A stretch of 64,000 nucleotides of DNA from Litorimonas sp046250185. Lineage in GTDB: Bacteria; Pseudomonadota; Alphaproteobacteria; Caulobacterales; Maricaulaceae. The stretch lies in assembly GCF_046250185.1 (NCBI RefSeq), contig NZ_CP176469.1. One strand, given 5' to 3'. A program made the translations under genes and the position numbers. The notes beneath the pieces were generated by a model. That model saw only the letters and a list, made by a program, of their open reading frames with translations. It searched no databases and was not told the origin of the DNA. How positions within the stretch are numbered: the first letter of the stretch is position 1; each line of letters opens with the position of its first letter. This document shows positions 24,649-33,973 of the stretch, piece by piece.

Positions 24649-25173
24649 TTAAAAATCCCTATCATCTGCATCAGTTAAAATGTAGCGCAGACCACCGCGC
24701 AGGGCAAAAACGATTGGCAGTAGAACTGTTACAAGGCCGACTTGACGCGCTAGAGACAGCGTATTTGGCAGCACACCATAAACAAACCAACCCGTGACCA
24801 CGAGCAAGACCAAGCCCGTAATGAGAGCCACCACCCAATACTGCACCGCCTGCACAAAGCCGATAGGCTTGGCGCGGCGATCAGGGCGCAGCACGGCGAA
24901 CACAGCGAGATAAATAATCGCCCATTGCCCCGGCGCACCAGCACTGCCCCAATCCACGAATAATCCAACCGCGAGAAATAGCGCGATACTATAAACAGAC
25001 GGCACTTGCCTCGGCCACAGCGTGATTAAAAGAAGCGGAAGCCATGTCAGGGCTATGGTGGATCCGCTAATATTCAGGCTCACGAAAGACATAAGCGCGG
25101 CAAAAATTAGCGCCAAGGTCGCAGGGACAATGCGACTACTCTGTCGCGTTGATGATGTGGTTTGATAGACCAT
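24649..25173 (-). CDS. mreD: Rod shape-determining protein MreD
   Basis: Small inner-membrane subunit of the elongasome that binds MreC. The 174 residues form about five hydrophobic segments (LALIFAALMSFVSLNI, LPLLLITLWPRQ and others); sequence is poorly conserved in this family, so the call rests on topology and on its place between mreC and mrdA. ATG overlaps the mreC stop (TGATG). Confidence 0.85.
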   Translation of the reverse strand: MVYQTTSSTRQSSRIVPATLALIFAALMSFVSLNISGSTIALTWLPLLLITLWPRQVPSVYSIALFLAVGLFVDWGSAGAPGQWAIIYLAVFAVLRPDRRAKPIGFVQAVQYWVVALITGLVLLVVTGWFVYGVLPNTLSLARQVGLVTVLLPIVFALRGGLRYILTDADDRDF

Positions 25174-26045
25174 CAGCCTGGCTCTGTCGTTGTGGCAGGG
25201 GGATCAAGTTCGAGATCATCTTCCGTCAACGTAATTGGCACGAAGGGTGACACCCAAACCCAATCCAAGGCTTGGCTGTCTGATCCCAGTTGAACGCGCA
25301 ACTCGCCGCGCTCGCCGCGAACAACTTCGCCAATGAACAATCCACGCGGCAACATCCCGTCATCACCGGACGTAATCACGACATCCCCAGCCGCCCATGG
25401 CGCGCCCTCAGCAACGAAAGATAGTTTAGGCTGTGGTAAGTTATCGCCCGCTAAAATCGCGCGGCTTTCGTGGTCGCGAGCCATGACGGAAATGCGGCTG
25501 TTCAAATCCCCGAGCAATAAAACACGGGACGATGTCTTCCCGATATTGATGATATGCCCAATCAGGCCGTCCGCACTCATCACTGGATTGCCGATCATAA
25601 CGCCTTGCTCCCGACCGACGTTGAGAAGCATCGAACGCACGAACGGGCCATCGCTCTCGCTAACTGCGCGGGCGCCAATTTTTTTTAGCGGCAGATCTGT
25701 CTTCGTATTGACGGCTAATATTTGCTCGTACCGACTGACTTTCATCCGCATGACATCATAGAGGGCTTGGGATTCGCGAAGTTGTTGCAGCTCCGCCCGC
25801 AAGGCTTTGTTCTCTTCAAAGGCGCGCGCGCGGTCGCGAAACCCAAATATCAAATTTTCGAGCGAGCGCACGGGTTTAGACAGAACCGCAATCGCAGGGC
25901 TGTTGATATTGTCCAAGGTGCTCGGGGTTGATACGCGCAGCCTTGCCGAGTCGCGTGTTACAACTAAGAAGAACCCGGCGACGATAAATGCCAAGATCAA
26001 GACCCAGTGCGTTAACCCGTCATCATCTCGGTTAGACAGGGCCAT
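25173..26045 (-). CDS. mreC: Rod shape-determining protein MreC
   Basis: Bitopic periplasmic scaffold linking MreB filaments to PBP2. In 290 residues: an N-terminal membrane helix (about 13-30), a coiled coil (FRDRARAFEENKALRAELQQLR, about 70-95) and two beta-barrel domains with VNVGREQGVMIGNPVMSADGLIGHI near 135-165 and SGDDGMLPRGLFIGEVV near 225. Third-position operon layout mreB-mreC-mreD is standard. Confidence 0.94.
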   Translation of the reverse strand: MALSNRDDDGLTHWVLILAFIVAGFFLVVTRDSARLRVSTPSTLDNINSPAIAVLSKPVRSLENLIFGFRDRARAFEENKALRAELQQLRESQALYDVMRMKVSRYEQILAVNTKTDLPLKKIGARAVSESDGPFVRSMLLNVGREQGVMIGNPVMSADGLIGHIINIGKTSSRVLLLGDLNSRISVMARDHESRAILAGDNLPQPKLSFVAEGAPWAAGDVVITSGDDGMLPRGLFIGEVVRGERGELRVQLGSDSQALDWVWVSPFVPITLTEDDLELDPPATTTEPG

Positions 26046-26088
26046 GTTGTGCCTTGCGCCTCTTCTCTCGCGTCATCAATGTCCGCAG

Positions 26089-27132
26089 CTATACACCGCT
26101 GGACAGGACGCTTTTCCATTTTTTCAAATTCTCAACCACAGTGCCAGAGCCGCGCACGACACAGGACAGAGGATCATCCGCGATTGACACGGGCAGACCT
26201 GTGCGAGAGCGAAGCTCCGAGTCCAAATTCCGCAGCAACGCGCCGCCGCCTGTCAACATGATGCCTTTATCAACAATATCAGCGGCCAGTTCAGGCGGCG
26301 TAGCTTCGAGCGCCATTTTTACAGCTTCCACGATTTGCTCAACTGGTTCAGCGAGGCTCTCCGCGATCATGGCTTCGGTTACGCGAATTTCGCGCGGAAC
26401 ACCGTTCATCAAGTCGCGGCCTTTGATCTGAACAGTCATGCCTTCATTATCCGCCGGCATCGTCGCAGAACCAATTTCTTTTTTCACGCGCTCAGCGGAC
26501 ATCTCGCCTAGCAATAGGTTCGTTGTGCGGCGCACATATTGGATAATCGCGTCATCCATTTTGTCGCCGCCGACACGCACAGAACGCGAATAGACAATAC
26601 CGTCGAGGGACAGCACAGCGACCTCCGTCGTGCCGCCGCCAATATCGACAACCATAGACCCACTAGGTTCATGGATTGGTAGACCCGCGCCCAGCGCCGC
26701 CGCCATAGGCTCTTCGATCAGATAGACACGACGCGCGCCCGCTTGTTCGGCTGATTGATGGATCGCGCGGCGTTCCACCGCCGTTGCGCCGCTTGGCACA
26801 CAGATCACGACACGGGGCTTGGCCCGACGCCAGAAGCCGTTCTGTGATTTCACCTTTTTGATGAAATGCTCGATCATTTTCTCAGCGACTTCAAAGTCGG
26901 CAATCACGCCGTCTTTCATCGGGCGGATCGCCTCGATATGGCCCGGCGTACGGCCTAGCATGTTACGGGCATCAATACCTACAGCATGAACGACCTTGCG
27001 ACCATTGCGAACAGAGAACGCCACAACGGAGGGCTCGTTCAAAACGATGTCACGCCCCTTGGCGTAAATCATGGTGTTAGCGGTCCCTAGATCGATCGCG
27101 ATGTCAGATGAAAATGCGTCTAGCAGTGACAT
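26089..27132 (-). CDS. mreB: Rod shape-determining actin homologue MreB
   Basis: Actin-like ATPase that forms short membrane filaments steering sidewall synthesis. The phosphate-1 loop IAIDLGTANTMIY is at the N-terminus, and the phosphate-2 loop SMVVDIGGGTTEVAVLS and the adenosine motif LTGGGALLR further on. The frame opens at 27171, but the ATG at 27132 has an AGGG site and gives 347 residues, the usual MreB length. First gene of the mreB-mreC-mreD-mrdA-rodA operon. Confidence 0.97.
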   Translation of the reverse strand: MSLLDAFSSDIAIDLGTANTMIYAKGRDIVLNEPSVVAFSVRNGRKVVHAVGIDARNMLGRTPGHIEAIRPMKDGVIADFEVAEKMIEHFIKKVKSQNGFWRRAKPRVVICVPSGATAVERRAIHQSAEQAGARRVYLIEEPMAAALGAGLPIHEPSGSMVVDIGGGTTEVAVLSLDGIVYSRSVRVGGDKMDDAIIQYVRRTTNLLLGEMSAERVKKEIGSATMPADNEGMTVQIKGRDLMNGVPREIRVTEAMIAESLAEPVEQIVEAVKMALEATPPELAADIVDKGIMLTGGGALLRNLDSELRSRTGLPVSIADDPLSCVVRGSGTVVENLKKWKSVLSSGV

Positions 27133-27280
27133 TAGAAGCCCTATGTCTGTTTGTGCCTGTGCCCCACTCACGCGAAACAGCTGTAATTAATTCTCTTGAG
27201 GCGAGTCCCTTAAATTTGTTAATGGAAAGTGTCGCGGGAAATTGCAAGCTAATCCTGCTGAATTCCGCCAAATTTCGCTG

Positions 27281-28000
27281 CTATTTGTTCGGGGCGTTTT
27301 CCGCATCTAAATTCAAGCGCTTTTGTAGAGTGCGGCGCGCCAGAAACATTCCAATAATTATCACGATAGCGAGCCCGATAAAGACTTGAAAAACCGACTT
27401 GCCTTGCTCGCCGGAAACAATGCCCTGCGCGACCAATCCAACAATGGCGATCTTCGGAATAATGCCGAGCCCTGTGCCTGCTGCAAAGGCAGGAAACGTC
27501 ATACGCGATACACCAGCCGCCATATTCACCAGCACAAATGGCCCTGTCGGAACAAAGCGCACGGCGAAGCTTGTGACAAATCCGTTCTTCTGCACAATCG
27601 CGATAATGCGGTTGATGAGGTCTCCACCGTATTGGCGCAAGCGCTCAGCCCCCACCCAACGGCCTAACCAGAAGTCCAAACTGGCCGACAGCATCGTGGC
27701 AACCCACGCATAGGCGCTACCCATTAAGGGACCAAACGCCAGCACAACGCCCGCAATCAAAACCCATTGCGGCACACCGATAAAGGCAGCCAGACAGAAG
27801 ACGAGGATAGTCGCAGGCAGACCCCAGCCACTATCGCGCAGCGCCTCAAAAAGTCGATTGACCTCGCTCTCATTCACACTCAACACATCTTTGCCCAACA
27901 CGATCATTCCGATCACCAAAGCAAACATCAGCAGCGTCACGCCCAAAGCACGACGCGCTTTCTTATCCATTTGCGTGATGAAGGCCCAAAGCTGTTTCAT
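27281..28000 (-). CDS. TVP38/TMEM64 (VTT-domain) membrane protein
   Basis: A 239-residue inner-membrane protein with about six hydrophobic segments. The VTT/SNARE-associated domain is recognisable from GVPQWVLIAGVVLAFGP near residue 75, WLGRWVGAERLRQYGG near 110 and RFVPTGPFVLVNMAAGVSRM near 148. It is distantly related to DedA and probably handles lipids. The last residues are basic. It lies upstream of mreB on the same strand with a gap of 148 bases, so cotranscription is possible but not clear. Confidence 0.8.
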   Translation of the reverse strand: MKQLWAFITQMDKKARRALGVTLLMFALVIGMIVLGKDVLSVNESEVNRLFEALRDSGWGLPATILVFCLAAFIGVPQWVLIAGVVLAFGPLMGSAYAWVATMLSASLDFWLGRWVGAERLRQYGGDLINRIIAIVQKNGFVTSFAVRFVPTGPFVLVNMAAGVSRMTFPAFAAGTGLGIIPKIAIVGLVAQGIVSGEQGKSVFQVFIGLAIVIIIGMFLARRTLQKRLNLDAENAPNK

Positions 28001-28052
28001 AGGTGGCCCTTACCCTGCACCAGCGATATTCAAAACTGAAAAAGCCACAAGG

Positions 28053-28973
28053 TTAGACATTTGGATTTGCCACGACATGCGCCAGAAACGCCTCGCGATC
28101 CGCTGCCGTTTCCAATTTTTGCCAGTCGGGTGTTTGATTGCGAAACCACGTCATTTGCCGTTTCGCGAGTCGTCTCGAATCGCGTTTGGCGAGATCAATA
28201 GCCTCCGCATAAGACAGCTTGTCCTGAAAATGACGCAATAAATGACTGAGCCCAATCGCCTTCATCATTGGCAAGCTTGGGTCTAGCCCTAGCGCCTGAA
28301 CAAGCCTCGCTTCGTCTACGCCGCCTAATTCAACCATTTGGTCAAACCGCTGGTTGATCTTTTCATAAAGCGACTGCCTTGGCGGAAGGAGGACAGCCGT
28401 GTGCATGAATTGCACTGGAATAATCGGGCGGGTCTTCGCCTGCCAAGTCGACAAAGGCGCGCCACTTTCCGCCCACACATCATAGATTCGCAAGAGCCGC
28501 TGCGGATCATGTCCCTGCACTTGGGCCGTCGCGATAGGGTCAATGTCAGCGCACATCTCTCGAAATTTGGCAATGCCATGAGTATCCAGCAAAGCCTGTG
28601 ATGATTGTGAAACGGCGTTGTCTACATCAGGAATATCCGCAATCCCCTCTGTCAGAGATTTGAAGTAAAGCCCCGTCCCACCTGTCAAAATCGGCGTCAC
28701 ATCCTGGGCCAGACAATCCAAGATCACTGGCACAACCTCCCGCTGCCAAGCCCCCGTAGAATATCTTTGGCTCCCTGAAATATGTCCGAATAGGTGGTGC
28801 GCCACCCCCGCCATCTCGGTTGCATCAGGTCTTGCTGAGAGCACTTGTAGCTCGCGGTAGACCTGCATGCTATCTGCGTTGATCACCTCACCGCCCACAG
28901 CTTTCGCAAGGCGTACAGCGAATGCACTCTTGCCGCTAGCGGTTGGGCCTGCGATACAAATAACGCGCTTCAT
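28053..28973 (-). CDS. miaA: tRNA dimethylallyltransferase MiaA
   Basis: Transfers a dimethylallyl group to A37 of tRNAs reading codons that start with U. P-loop GPTASGKS at residues 9-16, then INADSMQVYREL near 31, GGTGLYFKSL near 98 and KRDSRRLAKRQMTWFRN near 263. Length 306 is normal. It diverges from serB with only 18 bases between the start codons, so each promoter must lie in the other's coding region or both must overlap. Confidence 0.96.
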   Translation of the reverse strand: MKRVICIAGPTASGKSAFAVRLAKAVGGEVINADSMQVYRELQVLSARPDATEMAGVAHHLFGHISGSQRYSTGAWQREVVPVILDCLAQDVTPILTGGTGLYFKSLTEGIADIPDVDNAVSQSSQALLDTHGIAKFREMCADIDPIATAQVQGHDPQRLLRIYDVWAESGAPLSTWQAKTRPIIPVQFMHTAVLLPPRQSLYEKINQRFDQMVELGGVDEARLVQALGLDPSLPMMKAIGLSHLLRHFQDKLSYAEAIDLAKRDSRRLAKRQMTWFRNQTPDWQKLETAADREAFLAHVVANPNV

Positions 28974-28991
28974 CTTACGTGAGACCTTGTC

Positions 28992-29879
28992 ATGCCTGCC
29001 GCCTTACCCCGTATCGCCACAATAGTGCTAGCCCAAAGAGATAATTTGGCATTTGAAGAAGCAATAGCGACCCTGCCCGCCACTCCCGACTTTTGTGTTT
29101 TGGCAGAAGGCAAAGCTTTCGAATGTACGATCACCAATAGCGTGACCCATGAAGATATTTCGGAAGCCCTGCAAGCCTCTGGCATTGAAGCAGATATTGG
29201 AATTTTTACCAGCCATAACCGCCGCAAAAAACTCCTGATCTGCGATATGGATAGCACTTTGATTGGGCAGGAATGTATTGATGAACTCGCCGACTTTGCA
29301 GGTGTGAAAGACCGCGTCAGCGAGATCACGGAACGCGCCATGCGCGGCGAACTCGACTTTGAAGACGCTTTGACAGAACGTGTTAGCCTGTTGAAAGGCT
29401 TGGATTTATCCGTCTTACAGCGTTGTTATACAGACCGCATCACGATTAATCCTGGCGCAAAGACATTGTGTCAAACGATGAAAGCGCACGGCGCTAAAAC
29501 TGTCATTGTCTCTGGCGGATTTACGTTCTTTACAGAGCGTGTTGCCAAAGCCTGTGGGTTTGAGGCGCATCAGGCGAATGTCTTGCTGGCCGGATCGCAT
29601 ACATTGCTTGGCACTGTGCAAATGCCTATTTTGGGACGCGAAGCAAAACTGACAGCGATGCAGCGTAATAGCCAAGATATTGGCGGACCCGACCAAGCTG
29701 TCGCGATTGGTGACGGTGCCAATGATTTGGCGATGATCCAAGCGGCAGGGCTAGGCATTGCGTATCACGCCAAGCCCGTTGTCGCGGCGCAAGCGCACTG
29801 TGCGATTACTTGCACGGACTTACGCACGGCTTTGTATTACCAAGGGTTTTCGGAAGACGAGTTTGTTGACGCTGGATAG
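28992..29879 (+). CDS. serB: Phosphoserine phosphatase SerB
   Basis: HAD-superfamily phosphatase completing serine synthesis. An N-terminal regulatory-like region (about 1-78) precedes the HAD core with catalytic D85 and D87 in DMDSTL, motif II VIVSGGF near 178, motif III lysine in GREAKL and GDGANDLAMIQAAGLGIAYHAKP near 247. Length 295 matches the SerB of alphaproteobacteria. The gene is followed by a DUF2805 gene after 33 bases. Confidence 0.95.
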   Translation: MPAALPRIATIVLAQRDNLAFEEAIATLPATPDFCVLAEGKAFECTITNSVTHEDISEALQASGIEADIGIFTSHNRRKKLLICDMDSTLIGQECIDELADFAGVKDRVSEITERAMRGELDFEDALTERVSLLKGLDLSVLQRCYTDRITINPGAKTLCQTMKAHGAKTVIVSGGFTFFTERVAKACGFEAHQANVLLAGSHTLLGTVQMPILGREAKLTAMQRNSQDIGGPDQAVAIGDGANDLAMIQAAGLGIAYHAKPVVAAQAHCAITCTDLRTALYYQGFSEDEFVDAG

Positions 29880-29912
29880 GAACTGTCGCTGCACCTGCTG
29901 CGTAACTAGCAC

Positions 29913-30167
29913 ATGACAGACCGCAAATTCCCCGATGATTTCATCCCCGCCACACCTCGCAAAGACCGAGGAACGCTGACAACGTCAGAAATTGTCGCGA
30001 TGGCATGGGACGATGAAACCTCCTTTGACGACATTCAAACTCAGTCAGGCCTATCAGAAGCTGAGGTGATCAAAATCATGCGGGGCCACATGCAACCCAG
30101 CAGCTTTCGTATGTGGCGCAAACGCGTCAGCGGTCGCGCCAGCAAGCATAATGCAAAACTCAAATGA
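29913..30167 (+). CDS. DUF2805 (TIGR03643-type) small protein
   Basis: An 84-residue protein with the family core LTTSEIVAMAWDD, FDDIQTQSGLSEAEVIKIMR and PSSFRMWRKRVSGRASKH. The arrangement (helix, turn, SEAEVIKIMR helix, basic tail) suggests a nucleic-acid-binding helix-turn-helix, but the function is not known. It follows serB closely and is convergent with the protease gene, seven bases away. Confidence 0.85.
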   Translation: MTDRKFPDDFIPATPRKDRGTLTTSEIVAMAWDDETSFDDIQTQSGLSEAEVIKIMRGHMQPSSFRMWRKRVSGRASKHNAKLK

Positions 30168-30173
30168 TCCACA

Positions 30174-31613
30174 TTAGACGTTTAGGGCGTAGAAAATAAA
30201 GTTCCCACCCCGATTGATCAGAAGGGTCACTGGCCCGTCGAAATCTGCCGCCGCAGTCATGGCGTCTTCAAACTCTTTCGGTGAGGTGACGCGTTCGAAC
30301 CCGACTTCCTCAATAATATCGCCCTTGAGGATTTTCCCGCTGGCCTCGGCACGCTTGTCAACTTTCACCACACGCACACCTTTAATATCTTCGGTGATGC
30401 GGAATTTTGCGCGCGCCTCCTCCGTCAAGGCTTCGACATAAATCCCGTTCACAGAGCGGTCAGCATCACTCTCGGACTGTTCACGGCGAAGCTTTTCTTC
30501 ATCCGTCACCTGTTCCTTCAGGCGCTCAATAACAACATCGACAGTTTTTGTTTTCCGCTTGCGAATAAAGGTCACCTTCAACGCTTTATCAATCGGTGCA
30601 TCTGCAATCTTGCGCGATAGAAGCCGAGAGCTTTCCAGCGTTTCGTCGCCCAGTTTAAGGATCAAATCTCCGCGCTGCAGCCCAGCCTTGTCAGCAGGGC
30701 TGTCCGCGACAACGGACTTAATCAATGCGCCTTGAGTCTTGTCGAGGCCGTAGCTTTTCGCAATCGCAGGGCTGACTTTTTGCGGTCGCACACCGAGATA
30801 ACCGCGCCGCGTTTCACCAAATTCAATCAGTTGCGAGACAACACTTTGCGCCAAATCGGCTGGCACAGAAAAGCTAATTCCGACGCTATACCCAGTCGGT
30901 GAAAGGATAGCCGTGTTCACGCCGACGACTTCGCCGCGCATATTAAACAGCGGACCACCAGAGTTGCCGCGGTTGATCGCAACATCCGTCTGGATGAAAT
31001 CATCATAGCTACCGTGAGAAATATCCCGATTTCGCGCTGAGATAATCCCTGCCGCGACTGAGCCAGAATAACCGAAGGGATTACCAATCGCCATGACCCA
31101 TTCTCCGACCTCTGCCGCGTCCGAGTCGCCCCAAGGGACAAATGGCATGGGCTGACCCGTATCAATCTTGAGCAAGGCAATATCTGTCGCAGGATCACGG
31201 CCAATCAATTCGGCCTCATATGTATCGCCATTCGGGAATGTGACCTCGATCAAGTCAGCGTCTTCGATGACGTGATTATTCGTGACAATATGACCGTCTG
31301 CATCAATCACAAAGCCAGAGCCGAGCGATTTGGAGACCCGACCATCACGATCATTCCCACCCCCAAAGAAATCGTTGAACCGTTCTAACGGCGAGCCTTT
31401 GGGAAAAGCGGGGGCGTCTTCGGTATCAATTTCTATGGTTTGTGCTGTCGAGATATTGACCACGGCAGGCGAAAGACGCTTGGCGAGTTGTTGAAATCCC
31501 TGCGGCACACCGCGCGAGGCGACTGGCACCTCTTGCGCATATACTGTTATAGGCGCGGTCGACACTGTCAGAGCTGCAGCAAAACATAATGATAGAAGCG
31601 AAGTATATTTCAT
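30174..31613 (-). CDS. Periplasmic Do-family serine protease (DegP/MucD-like)
   Basis: HtrA-type protease/chaperone. A signal peptide (cleavage after VYAQ near residue 27) leads to a trypsin-like domain with H114 in TNNHVIE, D144 in ATDIALL and S218 in NRGNSGGPLF. Two PDZ domains follow (about 270-365 and 385-475). At 479 residues it matches DegP, DegQ and MucD; sequence alone does not separate them. It is downstream of the DUF2065-hflC-hflK group on the same strand, a frequent association in proteobacteria. Confidence 0.93.
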   Translation of the reverse strand: MKYTSLLSLCFAAALTVSTAPITVYAQEVPVASRGVPQGFQQLAKRLSPAVVNISTAQTIEIDTEDAPAFPKGSPLERFNDFFGGGNDRDGRVSKSLGSGFVIDADGHIVTNNHVIEDADLIEVTFPNGDTYEAELIGRDPATDIALLKIDTGQPMPFVPWGDSDAAEVGEWVMAIGNPFGYSGSVAAGIISARNRDISHGSYDDFIQTDVAINRGNSGGPLFNMRGEVVGVNTAILSPTGYSVGISFSVPADLAQSVVSQLIEFGETRRGYLGVRPQKVSPAIAKSYGLDKTQGALIKSVVADSPADKAGLQRGDLILKLGDETLESSRLLSRKIADAPIDKALKVTFIRKRKTKTVDVVIERLKEQVTDEEKLRREQSESDADRSVNGIYVEALTEEARAKFRITEDIKGVRVVKVDKRAEASGKILKGDIIEEVGFERVTSPKEFEDAMTAAADFDGPVTLLINRGGNFIFYALNV

Positions 31614-31692
31614 AATCTCACTCTAGGCGAAATGGCGGCTTTGCCAAGGGGGCCTAAGCGCGCATCACCTAAATTTTCAGTTAGACAAAAGC

Positions 31693-31902
31693 TCAGCCAG
31701 GCAAGAGGCCGATCGCGAGAGCTAACACAATAACGCCGATGAATACGCAAATAAGTCCCGAAACATGCAGGTCTTTATCGCTCATTTGCGAGATCATCTC
31801 GTGATAAATACGGCGAAGGCCGCCCGGGTATATGGCCCAGGCGGCACCTTCAATCACGAGTGCGCCGCCAATGGCGAACAATATGATCGCCAGAGGTAGC
31901 AT
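31693..31902 (-). CDS. DUF2065 small membrane protein
   Basis: A 69-residue protein with two hydrophobic helices (about 3-24 and 46-67) and the family core YPGGLRRIYHEMI between them. It starts two bases after the hflC stop and ends 79 bases before the protease gene. Its presence at the end of hflK-hflC operons is widespread; function unknown. Confidence 0.88.
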   Translation of the reverse strand: MLPLAIILFAIGGALVIEGAAWAIYPGGLRRIYHEMISQMSDKDLHVSGLICVFIGVIVLALAIGLLPG

Positions 31903-31904
31903 GT

Positions 31905-32795
31905 CTAGCGGCGGCGCGGGCCGCCTTGATTATCAAGATAGCTCAAGAAATCGGAGTCAGGTGACAACACATATGTCGTACCCTTACCCAGGCCCTTTTC
32001 GTAAGCCTTCATTGACCGTGAGAACGCGAAGAATTCTGGGTCGAGGTTGTAAGCACTGGCGTAAATCGCATTCCGCTCTTGGTCGCCCTCACCGCGAATA
32101 ATCTCGGCCTTTTGCTGCGCTTCCGCACGAATAACAGTCGCAGTCTTTTGCGCCGTTGCGCGGATTTCTTGCGCTCGCTCTGCTCCTTCGGCACGGATAC
32201 CAGAGGCTTCCTGCTGACGCTGCGTCACCATACGTTGGAACACACGCTCCGCGTTTTCTTGCGGCAAGTCGGCCCGTTTGATCCGAACGTCAATAATCTC
32301 GACACCGAATTTTTTATCTTTGGCAACAGAGTTAGACACATCCTGGATTTCCGCCATCAGCTCAGCACGACGGCCAGAAATAATTTCGGGCGATTCCACA
32401 CGACCCAAAACGTCACGCAAGGTAGAGTCCATGATAGACTGTAACTGGAATTGCGCACCGCGCTCTGTCTGCAAAGCTTCGTAAAAGCGAATTGGATCCA
32501 TGATACGGTAGCGTACGAAAGCATCGACCACGAGGCGTTCTTGGTCAGCTGCCAACAACTCAACGGGTTTCAAATCAACCTCAAGATTGCGGCGATCCAA
32601 GGTCACAGCATTTTCCCAAGGATATTTAAATTTCAAGCCAGCATCGGCCGTCTCGCCCCATGTGTTTTCAACGCGCTTGGCTTCACCAAACTGGAAGACA
32701 ATCGCTTGCTCCCACTGCTTGACGATGAATGTGCAGAGGAAAAATCCAATCACGAGCAGTCCAGCGAGGACGCCTAAAACGGTCCATTTACGCAT
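31905..32795 (-). CDS. hflC: HflC, FtsH-modulating SPFH protein
   Basis: Forms a large cage with HflK around FtsH in the inner membrane and modulates its proteolysis. One N-terminal membrane helix (about 5-25), the SPFH/band-7 domain (about 28-200; TLDRRNLEVDLKPVELLAADQERLVVDAFVRY), a helical region with repeated Ala/Glu/Lys (about 200-250) and a short tail. TAATG overlap with hflK means coupled translation. FtsH itself is not in the window. Confidence 0.95.
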   Translation of the reverse strand: MRKWTVLGVLAGLLVIGFFLCTFIVKQWEQAIVFQFGEAKRVENTWGETADAGLKFKYPWENAVTLDRRNLEVDLKPVELLAADQERLVVDAFVRYRIMDPIRFYEALQTERGAQFQLQSIMDSTLRDVLGRVESPEIISGRRAELMAEIQDVSNSVAKDKKFGVEIIDVRIKRADLPQENAERVFQRMVTQRQQEASGIRAEGAERAQEIRATAQKTATVIRAEAQQKAEIIRGEGDQERNAIYASAYNLDPEFFAFSRSMKAYEKGLGKGTTYVLSPDSDFLSYLDNQGGPRRR

Positions 32796-33904
32796 TAGTT
32801 TGCTCCTTGTTTTTGTTGTAACTGATTGAGGGGCAGATACGGCACCATGCCGCTACCGGCTTGTTCATCCAACACGATTTTGTCGGAGTTCTCATAAAGC
32901 TGCTCTATCGTTTCAAGATACATCCGTTGACGCGTCACGACTGGCGCGGCTTTATATTCTTGATAGATCAAGCGGAAACGCTCGGCTTCACCCTTGGCTT
33001 CAGCCACCACGCGACCCTTATAGGCCTCTGCATCCTGAATAATCTGCGCCGCTTCACCGCGAGCGCGAGGGATGAGATCGTTTTGAATAGCTGTCGCTTG
33101 GTTGACGACTGTCTCGGCATCTTGCGCCGCATTCACGACATCGCGGAACGCCGCGACCACTTCACCCTCGGGTGGGTCTGCTTTTTGGAGTTGCACTTCG
33201 ACCACCTCGACACCCGCTGCATATTCATCCAACGTCTTTTGCATCAAATCCCGCACAGAGATCGTGATGTTCAAACGATCCGTTGTGATGATCTTCTCAA
33301 GCTCATTCTTACCGACAATTTCGCGCATCGCACTCTCGCCTACAGCTCGAACAGCGTTGCGTGTTTCGTCGACGTTGAAGATGAAATTATTGAGGTCTTT
33401 GATCCGCCAGAGGACTGTGAAGTCAATGTCCACAATGTTCTCATCACCTGTCAGCATCAAGCTTTGACCCCGAGAATCGCCGATCTCTTCTTGCTGAACC
33501 ACCTCTGTTTCCATGACGATCTTTGTTTCAACAGGGGATGGGAGTTTGAACTTCAAGCCTGGCCCTTCGGTCCGCACATATTCACCAAAGCGCAAAACGA
33601 CTGCGCGTTCCGTTTGGTCAACTGTGTAAAACATCGATAGGACGAGGAAAACAGCTGCTGCACCCGCGACAAGGCCGAAAGGTCCAAACTTCTCGATCGG
33701 TCCGCTTGGGCGACCGCCGCGACGTCCACCGCCACCACCGCCAGCGCGCACGCGGGACTTAAATCCTTCGATCACATTCTCCAGATCAGGCGATGCGTCA
33801 TTCGCACCTGGACGGGCGCGATCGGGTTTCCCGGCGCCGCCCCAAGGGTTCTTCTTACCACCGGACCCACCTTTGGGGCCCCAAGGACTTTTATTATCTG
33901 GCAT
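32795..33904 (-). CDS. hflK: HflK, FtsH-modulating SPFH protein
   Basis: Partner of HflC. The N-terminus (about 1-65) is a disordered Gly/Pro/Arg-rich cytoplasmic tail, typical of HflK; a membrane helix follows at about 78-95, then the band-7 domain (VDQTERAVVLRFGEYVRTEGPGLKFKLP) and the long helix AAQIIQDAEAYKGRVVAEAKGEAERFRLIY near 280-310. Length 369 is normal. First gene of hflK-hflC-DUF2065, with folA 69 bases upstream. Confidence 0.95.
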   Translation of the reverse strand: MPDNKSPWGPKGGSGGKKNPWGGAGKPDRARPGANDASPDLENVIEGFKSRVRAGGGGGGRRGGRPSGPIEKFGPFGLVAGAAAVFLVLSMFYTVDQTERAVVLRFGEYVRTEGPGLKFKLPSPVETKIVMETEVVQQEEIGDSRGQSLMLTGDENIVDIDFTVLWRIKDLNNFIFNVDETRNAVRAVGESAMREIVGKNELEKIITTDRLNITISVRDLMQKTLDEYAAGVEVVEVQLQKADPPEGEVVAAFRDVVNAAQDAETVVNQATAIQNDLIPRARGEAAQIIQDAEAYKGRVVAEAKGEAERFRLIYQEYKAAPVVTRQRMYLETIEQLYENSDKIVLDEQAGSGMVPYLPLNQLQQKQGAN

Positions 33905-33973
33905 GTTATCTCCATTTATACTTAGGCTTTATGTGGGACGCCTGATGTCCCTTATCAAGGTTTTTCACTTACA

